64,000 nt of DNA from contig JANATF010000006.1 in assembly GCA_029449245.1 (NCBI GenBank), positions 1,116,001-1,180,000 on the forward strand. The letters are read 5' to 3'. The notes below the pieces were generated by a model. It made no database searches. It saw only the letters and a program-made list of their open reading frames with translations, and was not told the DNA's origin. Shown here piece after piece: positions 21,211 through 36,200 of the stretch (its first letter is position 1; every line of letters starts with the position of its first letter). Origin of the DNA: Mortierella alpina (lineage: Eukaryota; Mortierellomycota; Mortierellomycetes; Mortierellales; Mortierellaceae). The position numbers and the translations under genes were made by a program.

Positions 21211-24200
21211 TAATCGTCGTCGTGTCCTTTGTGATGAGGTTCGCCGGCGCCTCTGGGGATTCGTGATGCTGGCTGAGAGAGGCAGCGAGCACACTCAGCA
21301 CAGGGTTGTCAAACAAAGTGCGCACTGACAACGAAAGTCCAAGGCGGTGAAGGCGACCGATCATCTGCACCGCCAGCAGGGAGTGTCCACCCAGCATGAA
21401 AAAGTTGTCTTGACGACCAACCCGTTCGATCTTGAGCAAATCAACCCAGATTTCAGCCAGAGCAATCTCAACATCGCCTTCGGGGGCAACATATCCTTGG
21501 GTGACAAAGGATGTGCTGTCGGGCTTTGGGAGAGCGCGGCGATCGATCTTGCCATTGTTGGTCACAGGAAGCATATCCATGCGGACGAATGCTGTTGGGA
21601 CCATGTACTCGGGGAGGTGCTCGGTAAGGTATTCGCGCAATGTCCGTGCCAGTTGCTCTTGGATGCTAGCAACGACATATGCAATGAGGCGCTTGTCTCC
21701 TCCATCACCAAGGGTGATAATAACAGCCTCCTTGACAAGTTCGTGCTCCTCGAGGCGAGCCTGGATCTCACCAAGTTCGATACGGAAGCCTCGAATCTTG
21801 ACTTGACCATCATTTCGACTCACAAAGACCAGGTTACCATCAGGCAAATAGCGGACCAGATCTCCAGATCTGTACATGCGAGCACCTTTGTTCTTGCTGA
21901 AAGGATCCGGGAGGAAGCGCTCCGCAGTGAGATCTGGTCGGTTCAAATAACCATTCGCGACTCCGGCACCGCCAAGGTACAATTCTCCCACGGCGCCTAG
22001 AGGGACAGGGTTGCGGTGCTGGTCCAATACATACGACAGAGTGTTGGAGATAGGGCGACCGATGGGCAGTCTGTCGAGATGGTCTCCTATTTGTTTGACT
22101 TCGTACGTCGTGGCGAACGTGGTAGTTTCCGTTGGTCCATAACAATGGATCAAATGCTTAGGACCGCCGTGCTTCATGAGTGTAGAAAAGGACTCCAGGT
22201 TTTCCTGTTCACCTCCGCAGAGAAGGTATTTGAGCTTTGCCAGGGACGTGCCGATGGAATGAACGTACTGGTTGAAGAGAGCTGTTGTCATGAATAGGCC
22301 AGTAACCTCATGGTGATTCAAGATCTTTTCCAAAAGGTGAGGAGTTGTGAACGTATCAGCATCAACAATGACCACACGTCCTCCGTTAAGAAGCGGAGCC
22401 CAGACGTCAAAGGTGCTTGCGTCGAATGCGGGATTAGATGCAAAGGCGATGCGGTCATCAGGTCCGACATTGGCGTAACCGTTATTGATAGCCAGTCGAG
22501 CAACACCTCGGTGGGGTGTCATGACACCCTTGGGAAGACCAGTTGAACCAGATGTGTACATGATATAGGCAGTGTCAAGACTAGAGGCAGAAATGGCGTG
22601 AAGGCTACCAACTGCACCCGGAAATGGAAGCGGAGTAATGATTAGTGACTATCCTGTGTTAATACATCCAGAATAGCAAAGGCAGAGGTTCCTGGACTAG
22701 GGGTGCTGCATACCTCGGATGTCATTAATATCATCTTGAGTCACTCCAAGGCGGAGGAGAGGAATTTGGATTTGGATAGGGATATCCATGCTCTCCTCGG
22801 TGACGAGAAGGTTGGCACCACTGTCGGAGAGAATATAGAGTTGTCGGTCGACTGGTGCCTTGATGTCAATCGGCACATACGCAGCACCCACTTTGAGAAT
22901 GGCCAATTGGGTAATGACAAGATCGAACGATCGCTCCAGTAGAATTGCAACATTATCGCCATGTTGCACTCCCAGATCAAGGAGCTTGCGTGCAAGGCGA
23001 ATCGCACGACCGTTCAAAGTGTGGTACGTCATAGAGCATTCTTCGTGCACAACGGCGATGGCATCGGGTGTCCTCCTGGCCTGATCCTCGAAGAGCTGGT
23101 GAACGGCCCGGTCGCTGGGGAAGGAAGCGTCGGTCTTGTTCCACGAATGAACAACCATTTCATACTCCTCTGCAGGCAAGATGGCGCGTCCGTGAACTGG
23201 ATACTCTGGAGAGTTCTCAAGTGCTTCCGCCAAGTTTTGCAGTGCCTTCTGCATGTATCCACAGATTGTGGACGGCTCGTAAGGTTGAACAACTTGAGCT
23301 GTTAAGCCGAGAGCAGAACCAAGGTCCTCGACAGACAGAACAAAGGCATAATTGGTGCGTTCGAGACCCTCGATGGGCTCTATGCCCGTATCCCTTGTAG
23401 CCTCTTCGACTGGGATTGTGCTGTGTCGATAATTCAGCAGGGCGTTAAAGAGCGGCACTCCTGAAGGCACGCCGCTGCAACGTTGAGCAAGCGCTAACGA
23501 AGCGTGCTCATGCTCCAACAACGTAGCCATGTCGGTTTGCACTCTGCGGACTGTCTCCAATGTACTGACAACCCCAACATCGACTCGGAAGGGCAAGGTG
23601 TTGATATAGAGTCCCATGGCACGGTCTGATCCCGTTCCTCCCTGCATGCGTCCAAAGAGAACTGTGCCGAACACGACCTTTTCTTGTCCACTGGTAGCCG
23701 CTATAACCTGAGCCCAAGCGAGATGGCACAGACTGGCAAGACTCACTCCCAAACGCTTGGCATGATCACGCAGTCTGTCATTGAGATCTTGAGGTAACAT
23801 CTTGTGCAGCTCGCTCACATTACCACCCTCCCTGTGAATGTCGGATAGTCCATACGGCAAGGAAGGTGTGTCGATATCCTGCAGCATCTTGTGGAAGAAT
23901 TCCTCATGCTCCTCAACACTAACACCAATGCGTGCCTGTGCAATAAGGTTGCGGTATGGCTGAGGGGCTGGAAGACTATCAATCTGGCCTTGCAAGATTG
24001 CCTCGATCTCTTCCTGTGTAACCTCGAGTGTGGAGTGATCGCCAATAAGATGATGGAGCAATTGAAGCATTATCCATCGACCATCCACATCTTGTGCGAT
24101 AACGAATCGAGTTAACGGCGCGGACCTCAAGTCGATGCGATGTTTGCGAGCGTCGTAGAGCTGCATAAGCTGGTCCACAACTGGTCCGTCGGCTGGATCC

Positions 24201-27200
24201 AACGAGTGCTCGGTGATAGACAGGGAAGCCTGACGCAAGACGACCTGTGCGGGTATTGTCATATTTTGCCAAAACACAGCAGTGCGAAGAATGTCATGCC
24301 GGTCGACGACCTGCTGGAATGCACCGAGGTAGCGGTCCAGCAGTTCTCGGTCACGGAAGGCTGTGCAAACCATAAGCAGGTAGGGGTCACCTTCAGCCGC
24401 CATCATATGGTGAAACAGAATGCCGTCCTGTAGAGGCGAGAGAGCATAAATGTCCTGGATGTTGGCTACACCGCCGGGTACTTGACTGACAATAACGTCA
24501 ATGTCGTCTTGAGTAAGATCGATCAGCGGAAGCAGTTCTGGTTCCAAGGTCGCAGTGGTGGTAGTAATGAGGTTTGGAGGGACCTCGGGACCAGCCTCAT
24601 GCAAACGAAGCGAGGTGGCTAGCGTATGGAGGACAGGGTTGTCGAACAGGGCACTCACAGACAAGGTGTACCCAAGTTGGCGAAGTTGCTCGATCATCCT
24701 AACCGCCAGCAGGGAGTGTCCTCCCAACATGAAGAAGTTGTCATGGCGGCCAATCCTGTCGATTTTAAGTAGACCGGTCCAAACATCCGCCAGTAACGTC
24801 TCGACCTTTCCTCGGGGTTCCTCGTACTCTCTACCGACAAAGGACGATGCATCCGGTGCAGGAAGGGCGCGTCGGTCGATTTTGCCATTGCTGGTCAGCG
24901 GGAAGGAATCCATTCGTACAAATGCCGATGGGATCATGTACTCCGGTAATGAGGCGCCAAGATGCTCGCGCAGGGCATGGGCGAGCTTCTCCTGTGGGTC
25001 TGCGACCACATAGGCTGCCAGGCGCGTGTCGCCGCTGCTCTCGCTAATCACGAGCACAGCAGCCTCGCGCACTTGGGTATGTTCAACAAGGCGAACCTCA
25101 ATCTCGCCGAGTTCGATACGGTAGCCACGGATCTTGACTTGATCGTCGTTGCGAGCCATGAAGACCAAGTTTCCATCAGGCAGGTAGCGGACCAAATCAC
25201 CTGACCTATACATGCGAGCACCCTGCACTTCCGAGAAGGGATCTGCCAGGAATCGCTCAGCAGTGAGATCAGGTCGGTTGTAATAACCATTCGCAACACC
25301 TGGACCACCAATGAAGAGTTCACCAATGACCCCAACAGGAACAGGGTTTCGATGCTTGTCCAGCACGTACAGTCGAGTGTTGCCGATAGGTCGTCCAATG
25401 GGCAGACGATCCAATTGGTTGATGACACTGGTGGCGGTATACGTAGCTGCGTTCACAGTAATTTCTGTGGGACCATATCTGTTGACAAGGCGCACACGTC
25501 CGCCATGCTCCAGCACAGACGAATAGGATTTGATCAAACCTTGCTGAGCTCCACAGAAGAGATACTTCAGTTCCGACAACGTCTGGCCAATGATGAAGGC
25601 GTACTGGTTGAGGAGCGCATTGGTCATGTACAGGCATGTAATTTGGTGGTGGACGAGTGCTTTCGCCAGACGGTGGGCATCCAAGTAGTCGTCATTATCA
25701 ACGACGACAATACAAGCACCGTTGAGTAGTGGAGCCCACACCTCGAAGGTACTTGGATCGAATGAAGGATTGGTTCCAAACGCCATGCGATCACCAGGAC
25801 CCATATCTGAAAATCCGTTGTTGATAACTAGGCGGGCGATACCACGATGAGGAACCATGACACCCTTTGGTGTTCCGGTAGATCCAGAGGTGTACATGAC
25901 ATAGGCCGTATCATGGCTGGAGGTTGAGGAACATTGAGAGCTTTCGAAGACGTCTAGAGCGGGCGAACATAACAAGAGAACGAAAAAAAAAGAGTAAGCC
26001 AGCTGTCAAAGTCTCACCTTATCGAAATGCATTCAAATCTCTTAGCAGAATCATACAACATACCTTGCACATCCTCGCAATTTCTTTGATAGTTGCTCAA
26101 ACGGAGCAAAGGCACTTGAATCTGGACAGGGACGACTGTGTTCTCGTCACTAATTAACAGCCTAGCTCCACTGTCGGAAGCAATATACGCCTGGCGATCC
26201 AATGGGGCTTTGATATCGATTGGCACATATGCGGCTCCAACCTTGAGGATAGCGATTTCAGCTGCGACAAGATTGATCGAGCGATTCAGCAATAGCAGAA
26301 CGAGATCACCAGGCTTAACACCTGTCGCAATAAGCTGACGAGCGATACCGTTGGAACGAGAGTTCAACTGGCAGTAGGTAATTGTAGACTGGCCATGTAC
26401 AACAGCAACTGCCTCTGGCGATAACTCCATCTGAGCTTCAAATAGGCGATGGATGCAAGTAGTGCTTGGATAGTCGCGGTCGGTCCTGTTCCATGTCCGA
26501 AGCAAAAGCTCTTGTTCGTCTGATCCAAGTATGGGAGCCTCGCCAACACACCGTTCCGTGTCGATTGTCATCCATCGCAGCATTGATTCCAGGTACCCGA
26601 CGTGGCGATCAATAGTTTCACGGTTAAAGAGAGCCGTCGCGTACAGCAGTATTCCGGCAATCTCATCCATGTCCTCGAACAATATGAGTTCTTGGTCGAA
26701 TTTGACTGTGTCAAACTCCGTCTCTTCGACAGTCGCCTTCACATCTCCCAGGTGTAGAGTGCCAACATCGTTGTTTTGCCAGGCAAACAGAACTTGGAAG
26801 AGTGGAGTCTGGTCAGCTCGTCGAGGTGGCTGAGCAATTTCCACGACCTGTTCGAAAGATAGGTCTTGGTTTGCCTGAGCCGCAATGGTCGTCTTTCGCA
26901 CGCGCTCCAAAAGCTGCTCGGCGCTTGGATCCCCAGAGACGTCGACACGGAGTGCAAGAGTGTTGACAAAGAATCCCATCATCTGCTCCACCTGAGGGTG
27001 ATTGCGGTTGGCAGTGGGTGTTCCAATAACAAGATCCTCCTGTCCAGACAGACGTGCGAGAACAGCGCTCCAGGCTGCGAGTACTGTCATAAACAATGTG
27101 ACACCATTCCTCTGGCTCAGAATCTTGAGAGCACGAGTGAGTTGCGCATCCAGGCGGATGGGAACAGCAGCGCCAGTATGAGATTGTCGAGGAGGTCGAG

Positions 27201-30200
27201 GCCGATCAGTGGGCAGCTCGATTGAAACTGGCGCACCTGCAAGGTTCTCGCGCCAATACGCAGCCTGCTCCTTAAGTCGATCTCCAGTGAGCCATTCTCT
27301 CTGCCATGCAGCATAATCGGGATACTGGACGGAGAATAGTGCTAGAGTACTGGGAACGTCAGCGCAGTGAGCCGCATAAAGTTCGCTGAGTTCGCGGAAC
27401 ATTACACCCAAGGACCAGCCGTCAGTGATGATGTGGTGCTGGGTCAAAAGGAAAACATGTTCATCCTCTGCAAGCTTGATGAGTTTGGCGCGGACCAGCG
27501 GCCCTTTTTCCATATCAAAGGGTGCGGTGGCTTCCAGGGCAGCAAGTTGCTTAACCATCGTGTCCTTGTCCTGCACTTCCTGCAAGTTGTGGAGAACGAA
27601 AGGCAATCCGTCGTTGGCAGACAGGAGCTGGACCTTGGGCTGACCGTTGACGGAGATAAAGACTGTACGAAGCGCCTCGTGTCTGGCAAACAATGAGTTC
27701 AGCGCCTTTTCCAAGGCGCCTTGATTCAGGTTACCCTGGAGACGGAGAGCCACTGGAACATGATAAATATCGCTCACACCCTCCATTTGGGCAAGGAACC
27801 AGAGGCGCTGTTGGGCAAACGACACCTCTAATGGACCGTTCCTGGGGGTAACGGTAATAGTCGAGTGCGGGAGAACTTCCGTTGAAATCTTGCTGCTGAC
27901 CACCTCAGCAAGCGCCGAGAGAGTAGGAGACGAGAACATAGTTGACAATGGCAACTGCACTCCAAGGGTAGACACGCGATTCATGAGCCGCACTGCGAGC
28001 AGAGAGTGGCCACCCAACATGAAAAAGTTGTCATGGCGACCCACGCTCTCGATCCTGAGCACCTCAGACCACATCGCAGCAAGTGCAACCTCCAAATCGC
28101 CTTGAGGAGCGACATATTCTCGCGTGACGAAGGAGGAGCTATCCGGCTCAGGGAGCGCTCGGCGGTCAACTTTGCCATTATTGGTCAGAGGAAGGGCATC
28201 CAAGCGTACGAATGCCGAGGGGATCATGTAGTCGGGCAACGTGGCAGCCAGATGATCGCGTAGTGTCTGGACAAGGTTGTCGTCAGGAGCAGACACGACA
28301 TAGGCCACCAGTCGTTTGTCATCGCTACGTTCTCCCGTCACAAGCACCGCGACCTCGCGTACTTGAGGGTGCTCAGCAAGACGGACTTGAATTTCGCCGA
28401 GCTCGATTCTGTACCCACGGACTTTGACTTGATCGTCGTTTCGGCCAAGGAACACAATGTTGCCATCGGGAAGGTAGCGGACTAAATCGCCAGCCCTGTA
28501 CATGCGAGCCCCCTGAATGCTGCTGAAAGGATCAGGCACAAATCGCTCGGCGGTGAGATCTGGACGGCCGAGATAGCCGCTGGCAACACCAGGGCCACCA
28601 ATATACAGCTCACCGACAACGCCGATCGGAACGGGCTTGCGGTGCTTGTCCAGCACATAGACGGGAGTGTTGTTTGTAGGTCGACCGATGGGCAAGCGAT
28701 CCAGTTGCGTTATAGCGCTGGTTGCTACATACGCCGTGGCATCAACAGTCGCCTCCGTAGGACCATATCTGTTGAGTAGACGGACAGGTCCTCCGTGTGA
28801 CAGCACAGCCGAGTACGCTTTGATCGATCCTTGCTCCGCTGCTCCAGTGAGGTATTTCAGCTTTGACAGCGTCTCTCCGATTATGAACGCATACTGGTGA
28901 AGAAGGGCATTTGTCATGTGGAGGAACGTGACCTGATGACGGACGAGCTCTGCGGCAAGAAGATGTGGGTTCAAGAAAATGTCACTGTCGATAATGATGA
29001 CTTGAGCGCCGGTGAGCAGCGATGCCCAGACTTCGAAGGTGCTTGGGTCGAAAGAGGGGTTGCTCGAGAATGCAACACGGTCACTGCCATCAAAGTCGGC
29101 AAAGCCGTTGTTGATGGACAGACGAGCAATGCCTCGATGGGTTACCATGACACCCTTGGGAAGACCAGTTGAACCGGAAGTGTACATAACGTTTGCAGTT
29201 GCATCGCTGAAGGTTGAGGTGTGCAGTGAATTATTAACAACATCTGAAATTGCGTAAAAGGAAGTATAAACGGAGGATTAGTCGAAATGTAAAAACCTCT
29301 CATCTCCGATATTTCTGTCAACCAACATTTTACCTACCTCGCACATCGTCGCTGTCATGTTGATCAGCACTCAGACGGAGCAGAGGCGTCTGTATCTGGA
29401 CTGGGACCTCCATTTTTTCCGTGGTAATCAGGAGTTTGGATCCGCTGTTGGATGCGATGTACGACTGACGTTCCACTGGCGCTTTAACGTCAATTGGTAC
29501 ATACGCAGCGCCCACTTTCAGAATCGCAATCTGTGCGATAATCAGCTCGAAGGAACGCTCCAACAAGATTGCAATATTGTCACCAGGTTGGGCTCCAAGT
29601 TCAATGAGCTTCAAGGCAAGGCGGTTCGCACGGCGGTTCAAAGAGCGGTAGGTCAATGAGCGGTCGTCATGTACAATAGAGATAGCCTCTGGGGTCCTTT
29701 CGACTTGATCCTCGAACAACCGGTGAACGCATCGGTCGTTGGGGTAAGGCACACTGACGTTGTTCCAAGTCTGTAGTAAGAGCTCTTGTTCTGCCGATCC
29801 AAGGATGGGGGTCTCACTTATGGAGTGCTCCAGGTCCGTAGTCATCCACTGCAGCATAGCCTCCAGGTACCCAACATGGCGATCAATAGTATCGCGTTCG
29901 TAGAGAGCTGTGGAATATCTCAAGCTTCCATGGACTTCGTTGTTTACCTCAGTCATATCGAGTTCGAGATCAAACTTGATCGTTGCGTATTGAGTTTCTT
30001 CCACAGTCGCTTCCACCTCCTGCAGCTGCAGAGCGCCAACATCGTTGTTTTGCCAGGCAAACAGAACTTGGAAGAGTGGAGTCTGATCCATTCGACGAGG
30101 CGGCTGAGCAATTTCCACGACCTGTTCGAAAGATAGGTCTTGGTTTGCCTGAGCCGCAATGGTCGTCTTTCGCACTCGCTCCAAAAGCTGCTCGGCGCTT

Positions 30201-33200
30201 GGATCCCCAGAGACGTCGACACGGAGTGCAAGAGTGTTGACAAAGAACCCCATCATCTGCTCCACCTGAGGGTGATTGCGGTTGGCAGTGGGTGTTCCAA
30301 TAACAAGATCCTCCTGTCCAGACAGACGTGCGAGAACAGCGCTCCAGGCTGCGAGTACTGTCATAAACAATGTGACACCATTCCTCTGGCTCAGAATCTT
30401 GAGAGCACGAGTGAGTTGCGCATCCAGGCGGATGGGAACAGCAGCGCCAGTATGAGATTGTCGAGGAGGTCGAGGCCGATCAGTGGGCAGCTCGATTGAA
30501 ACTGGCGCACCTGCAAGGGTCTCGCGCCAATACGCAGCCTGCTCCTTAAGTCGATCTCCAGTGAGCCATTCTCTCTGCCATGCTGCGTAATCAGCATACT
30601 GGATGGAGAGCGGAGCAAGAGGACTTGCAACGTCAGCGCAGTGAGCCGCATAAAGTTCGCTGAGTTCGCGGAACATTACACCCAAGGACCAGCCGTCAGT
30701 GATGATGTGGTGCTGGGTCAAAAGGAAAACATGTTCATCCTCTGCAAGCTTGATGAGCTGGGCGCGGACCAAGGGACCCCTTTCCATATCAAAGGGTGCG
30801 GTGGCTTCCAGGGCAGCAAGTTGCTTGACCATCGTGTCCTTGTCCTGCAATTCCTGCAAGTTGTGGAGGACGAAAGGCAATCCGTCGTTGGCAGACAGGA
30901 GCTGGACCTTGGGCTGACCGTTGACGGAGATAAAGACTGTACGAAGCGCCTCGTGTCTGGCAAACAATGAGTTCAGCGACTTTTCCAAGGCGCCTTGGTT
31001 CAGGTTACCCTGAAGACGCAGAGCCACTGGAACATGGTAGTTTTCACTCACACCCTCCATTTGGGCAAGGACCCAAAGGCGCTGTTGGGCTAAAGACACT
31101 TCAAGAGAATCCTTTCTCGACACGGAAGCTATGTTACCGTCGAAGGGCTGCTCCTGTGTAATCTTGTTGCTGACCACCTCAGCAAGGGCTGACAAAGTAG
31201 GAGACGAGAACATAGTTGACAATGGCAACTGCACTCCAAGTGTAGACACACGGTTCATAAGTCGCACGGCAAGGAGAGAGTGGCCACCCAATACGAAGAA
31301 GTTGTCATGACGACCAACTCGATCGATCTTGAGCAGATCCATCCACATTGCAGCCAATGCAATCTCAATCTCGCCTTGTGGTGCAACGTACTCCTGCGTG
31401 ATATAGGATGAACTATCCGGCTCAGGGAGCGCACGCCGGTCAACTTTGCCGTTGTTGGTCAATGGGAGAGCGTCCAGACGCACAAATGCAGAGGGGATCA
31501 TGTACTCGGGCAAAGTGGCAGCCAAATGATCGCGTAGAGTCTGGACAAGGTTGTCGTCAGGCGATGACACGACATATGCCACCAGTCGTTTGTCGCTACT
31601 GCTTTCTCCGATTGCGAGCACGGCGACCTCGCGAACTTGAGGATGTTCAGAGAGGCGTTCCTCGATCTCGCCAAGCTCGATTCTGAACCCACGGACCTTG
31701 ACTTGATCATCATTGCGGCCCATGAAGACCAGATTTCCATCGGGAAGGTAGCGGACCAGATCCCCAGACTTGTACATGCGAGCGCCAGGCACGTTGCTGA
31801 AAGGATCGGCGAGGAATCGCTCGGCCGTGAGGTCCGGACGGTTGAGATAGCCATTGGCCACGCCTGCACCGCTAATATACAATTCGCCCAGCGCACCCAT
31901 GGGGACGGGGCTGCGATTCTTGTTAAGCACGTAGACGCGAGTGTTGGACATGGGGCGACCTATGGGCAAGCGGTCTAAAAGACTCACGGCACTGGTGCCT
32001 TCGTAGGTTGTGGCGATCACAGTATTCTCCGTGGGACCGTATGCATTGATGAGACGAACTGGTCCACCATGTCGCAGTACTTCAGAGAATGCCTCGACCA
32101 TTCCTTGTTCGCCTCCGCAGACAAGGTATTTGAGCTTTGACAAAGCAGTTCCGATAATAAAGGCGTACTGATGGAAGAGAGCACTGGTCAATAACATCGC
32201 AGTGATCTGGTAGCGGTCAAGAGATGCCGCCAGACGATGGGCATCCAGGTAGTTGTCGTTGTCAAGTACGACAAGTCGAGCACCGTTCAGTAGAGCTGTC
32301 CACACATCAAACGTGCTTGCATCGAATGCGGGATTGGCGACAAAGGCAATGCGGTCATCAGGCCCGATTTCAGCATAGCCACTGTTGATAGCAAGGCGAG
32401 TAATGCCACAATGGGGAACCATGACACCCTTAGGGAGACCCGTTGAGCCAGACGTGTACATGACATAGGCCGTAGCATCACTGGAGGATGGGATGTCCAT
32501 GGGGCTGGAAGCTATATCTAAATTGAAACATCACTCTAGTTAGAAATCGCCTTGATCAAGCTGCAGCTCATAATAGTTCGTAGCAGTGGACGAGGGTTAC
32601 CTTGTACATCAGCAGTACCATCTTGGCTCGCGCCAAGGCGAGGAACGGGAACTTGTATCTGGACATGGACATTTGTGCACCCATCGGTGATCAGCAGCTT
32701 GGAACCACTGTCGGATGCAATGTAGGCTTGTCTCTCCACTGGCGCCTTGATATCGATCGGCACATACACAGCACCCGCTTTGAGAATGGCCAGTTGAGCA
32801 ATGATCAGCTCAAACGACCGCTGCATATATGTAGCCACGTGGTCACCGGCTTTCACCCCTCGCTTAATGAGCTGACGCGCCAAGCAATTGGCCTTGGAAT
32901 CCAAATCTCCATAGCTGATAGAAAGCCCACCATGCTCTACAGCAATGGCAGAGGGCCACTGCTTGACTTGCTGCTCAAAGATCTGATGGACGAGGAGGTT
33001 ATCGGGGAAAGGACTGTCGGTTGCATTCCACACATGAAGAAGCGTAGTGCGTTCCTCTGCTGGGAGCACGTCTAACTGCGACACGGGCATATCGGGCGAG
33101 TCCTCAAGGGCAAGTACAAGGCTGTTGAGTGCCTGCTCCATGTATCCGCAGACGGCTTTGGGGTCAACAGGCTCTAGAATCTGGGCCGTCAAACCCAGCG

Positions 33201-36200
33201 CTGAACCAAAATCCTCCACGGACATTGTGAAGGGATAGTTTGTTCTCTCTTGCGCTCCCAAGAACTCGATCCCTTCGTGGTTGACTCGCTCCTCCCTGCT
33301 GGTGAATTCGATATCGTCCGCGTCCGATGTTGGCATCAATGTGTGGCGAAAGTTCAACAGCGCACTGAACAGAGGTGCTCCGGCCGGGACACTGCTGCAA
33401 CGCTGTGCAAGTGCAAGCGAGGCATTCTCGTGCTCAACTAGGGCTGCAAGGCGCGAGTGGATCTGGTAGACACAGTCGCGCACACTGCGCTCATCCATAT
33501 CGCATCTGAATGGCAGAGTGTTGATGGTGATACCCATGCCCGCTTGATCGCTTTGCTCACCGAGTAGACCACCGACGAGCACTGTTCCAAACACAACATG
33601 GTCATGTCCACTGGTTTGTGCCAACACCTGCGCCCATGCAGCATGGCACAAGGCTGCCACGCTTACACCAAGCTTCTTGGCTTGAGCACGGAGGCGGTCG
33701 TTCATGGACTGAGGCAGAATCATATGCGCCTCATTGACCTCGTCGCCGTTGTTGTGGATTTCGTTCAGCCCAAAGGGGAGAGTCGGCTCCTCGATGTCAG
33801 CCAGAATCTCCTTGAAGAAGACCTCGTGCTCGTCCTGGGTGGGCCCTGCGCGCACTTGAGCAATAAAATCGCGGAACTGAGACGGCGTGGGCAGTGCATC
33901 CCCTTGACCCTGAAGTATGTTCTCGACCTCGGCATTCATCTTTTCAATCGACACATGGTCACTGATCAAATGATGCAGCGTTTGGACCAGGATCCATCGA
34001 CCATCATCGCCCTTTGTGACAGCGAAGCGAAGAAGTGGAGCCTGTGTCAGATCTGGGCGGTAGTTGGAGTGGTTGTAACGCTGCCTCAGCTGCTCTTGAA
34101 TGGGACCGTCAGCAGCATCGAGGGAGAGCTCGGTCACAGACAGTGGTGCATGACGGTAGACCACCTGTGCTGGTGTAGACAGACCTTCCCAGATGAAGGC
34201 TGTGCGTAGGATGTCATGGCGATCAACTGCCTTTTGGAATGCGCTCAAATATGTATCCAGCAAGGCACGGTCCTGGAAGGCCAAATGGGATATCAACACG
34301 TAAGGGTCACCCTCTGTTCCAAGCAAATGGTGGAACAGTATGCCGTCTTGCAACGGTGCAAGAGAATAGATGTCCTGAATGTTGGAAAGACCGCCAGGGA
34401 CATTCTCAACGATACGGTCGATATCGCCCTGAGTGAGGTCGATTAAGGGTAACATCTCAGGGGTCAGTCTTGTAGCCTCGGGAGTGATCAGATTCGATGG
34501 TATGGTAAATGCAAGATGCTTGCTGAGGGCCTCCGCCAGAACACTGAGAGAGGGTGATTCAAAGAGTGTCTTGATGGATACAGTCAGGCCAAGCCGGTGG
34601 AGACGGTCCAGCATCTTGATGGACATTAACGAATGTCCACCAAGAGCAAAAAAGCTGTCGTGGCGACTGATCTGGCTGACAGCCAGCAGCTCCGACCAAA
34701 TGTTGGCAATGACCTCCTCCATCTCTCCAATTGGGGCCTCATAGATTTGGCGCACAAACGAATCCTCCTCTGGCTCTGGCAGTGCACGGCGATCAACTTT
34801 GCCGTTGTTTGTCAGTGGGAAGACGTCCATCCGCACAAACGCCGACGGGACCATATACTCGGGCAATGAGGCGGCAAGATGCTTTTGCAATGTACGGGCG
34901 AGGTTCTCGGCAGGTGCCGCAACGACATAGGCAACCAGTCGCTTGTTGCCGCTGCCCTCGCCCGTAGCGAGCACGATGACTTCACGCACTTGAGAGTGCT
35001 CAGCAAGGCGCTCCTCAATCTCACCGAGCTCAATTCGGAATCCACGGACCTTGACTTGATCGTCGTTGCGGCCCATGAAGACCAGGTTTCCATCGGGAAG
35101 GTAGCGGACCAGATCGCCAGACTTGTACATACGAGCTTCGGGCACATTGCTGAAAGGATCGGCGAGGAATCGGTCGGCAGTGAGGTCTGGACGATTGAGA
35201 TAGCCATTGGCAACGCCGGGACCTCCGATGTACAGTTCACCAACAACACCAAGAGGAACAGGGTTATGATATTTGTCCAGGACGTAAGCTTGAGTGTTGG
35301 ACATAGGGCGGCCGATGGGCATGCGATCCAACTGGTTAATGACATTCGTCGCTTCGTAAGTTGTGGCAATGACAGTCGCCTCTGTGGGACCATATACATT
35401 GAAAAGACGGACTGATCCCCCGTGCAGAAGGACTTCAGAGAAGGCCTCAACCATGGCCTGCTCCCCTCCGCAGATAAGATATTTGAGTTTTGACAAGGCA
35501 GATCCAATGATGAAGGCATACTGATGGAAGAGGGCCATCGTCAAAATAAGGGAGGTGACCTGATGGTAATCGAGAGCTTTCGCTAGTCGATGTGCATCCA
35601 GGTATGTGTCATTGTCAATGACGATCATACGCGCGCCATTCACAAGTGCTGCCCAGACGTCAAAGGTGCTTGGATCAAAGGATGGGTTTGTTGCAAATGC
35701 CACGCGATCCTCAGGCCCAATATGAGCAAACCCGTTGTTGATGACTAGACGAGCTATGCCACGATGTGGAACCATGACACCCTTGGGAACACCAGTCGAA
35801 CCGGATGTGTACATGACATAGGCAGTATCCAGGCTTGAAACCACGACATCTGGATAACGACCATTTATCTCCGTGGAGGACAGCGCAGTAACATCTGTGA
35901 GTGAGAAGGATGGTAGGGGTAGTTAATATCGTGTTCAGCATCCATTAAAGCAACATCTTGTATTTAGATTATGACAACCGTATCGAACATACCAAAGCGC
36001 AGTAGTGGAAGCTCGAGCGGAGACGGGATTTCGGTAACGGTGTCGGTGACAAGCAGAACCGCAGCACTGTCCTTGGCGATGAATGCTTGCCGTTCTACGG
36101 GAGCCTTGGGATCGATGGGCACATAGGCAGCACCGACCTTCAGCACAGCTAGCTGTGTGGCGACCAGCTCTAACGACTTGTGCAGAAGAAAGGCAACAAG

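Noticed and set aside
34812-35519. Long secondary frames within the NRPS on both strands
   Set aside because: They are shadows of the A-domain coding sequence. The NRPS frame carries all core motifs.
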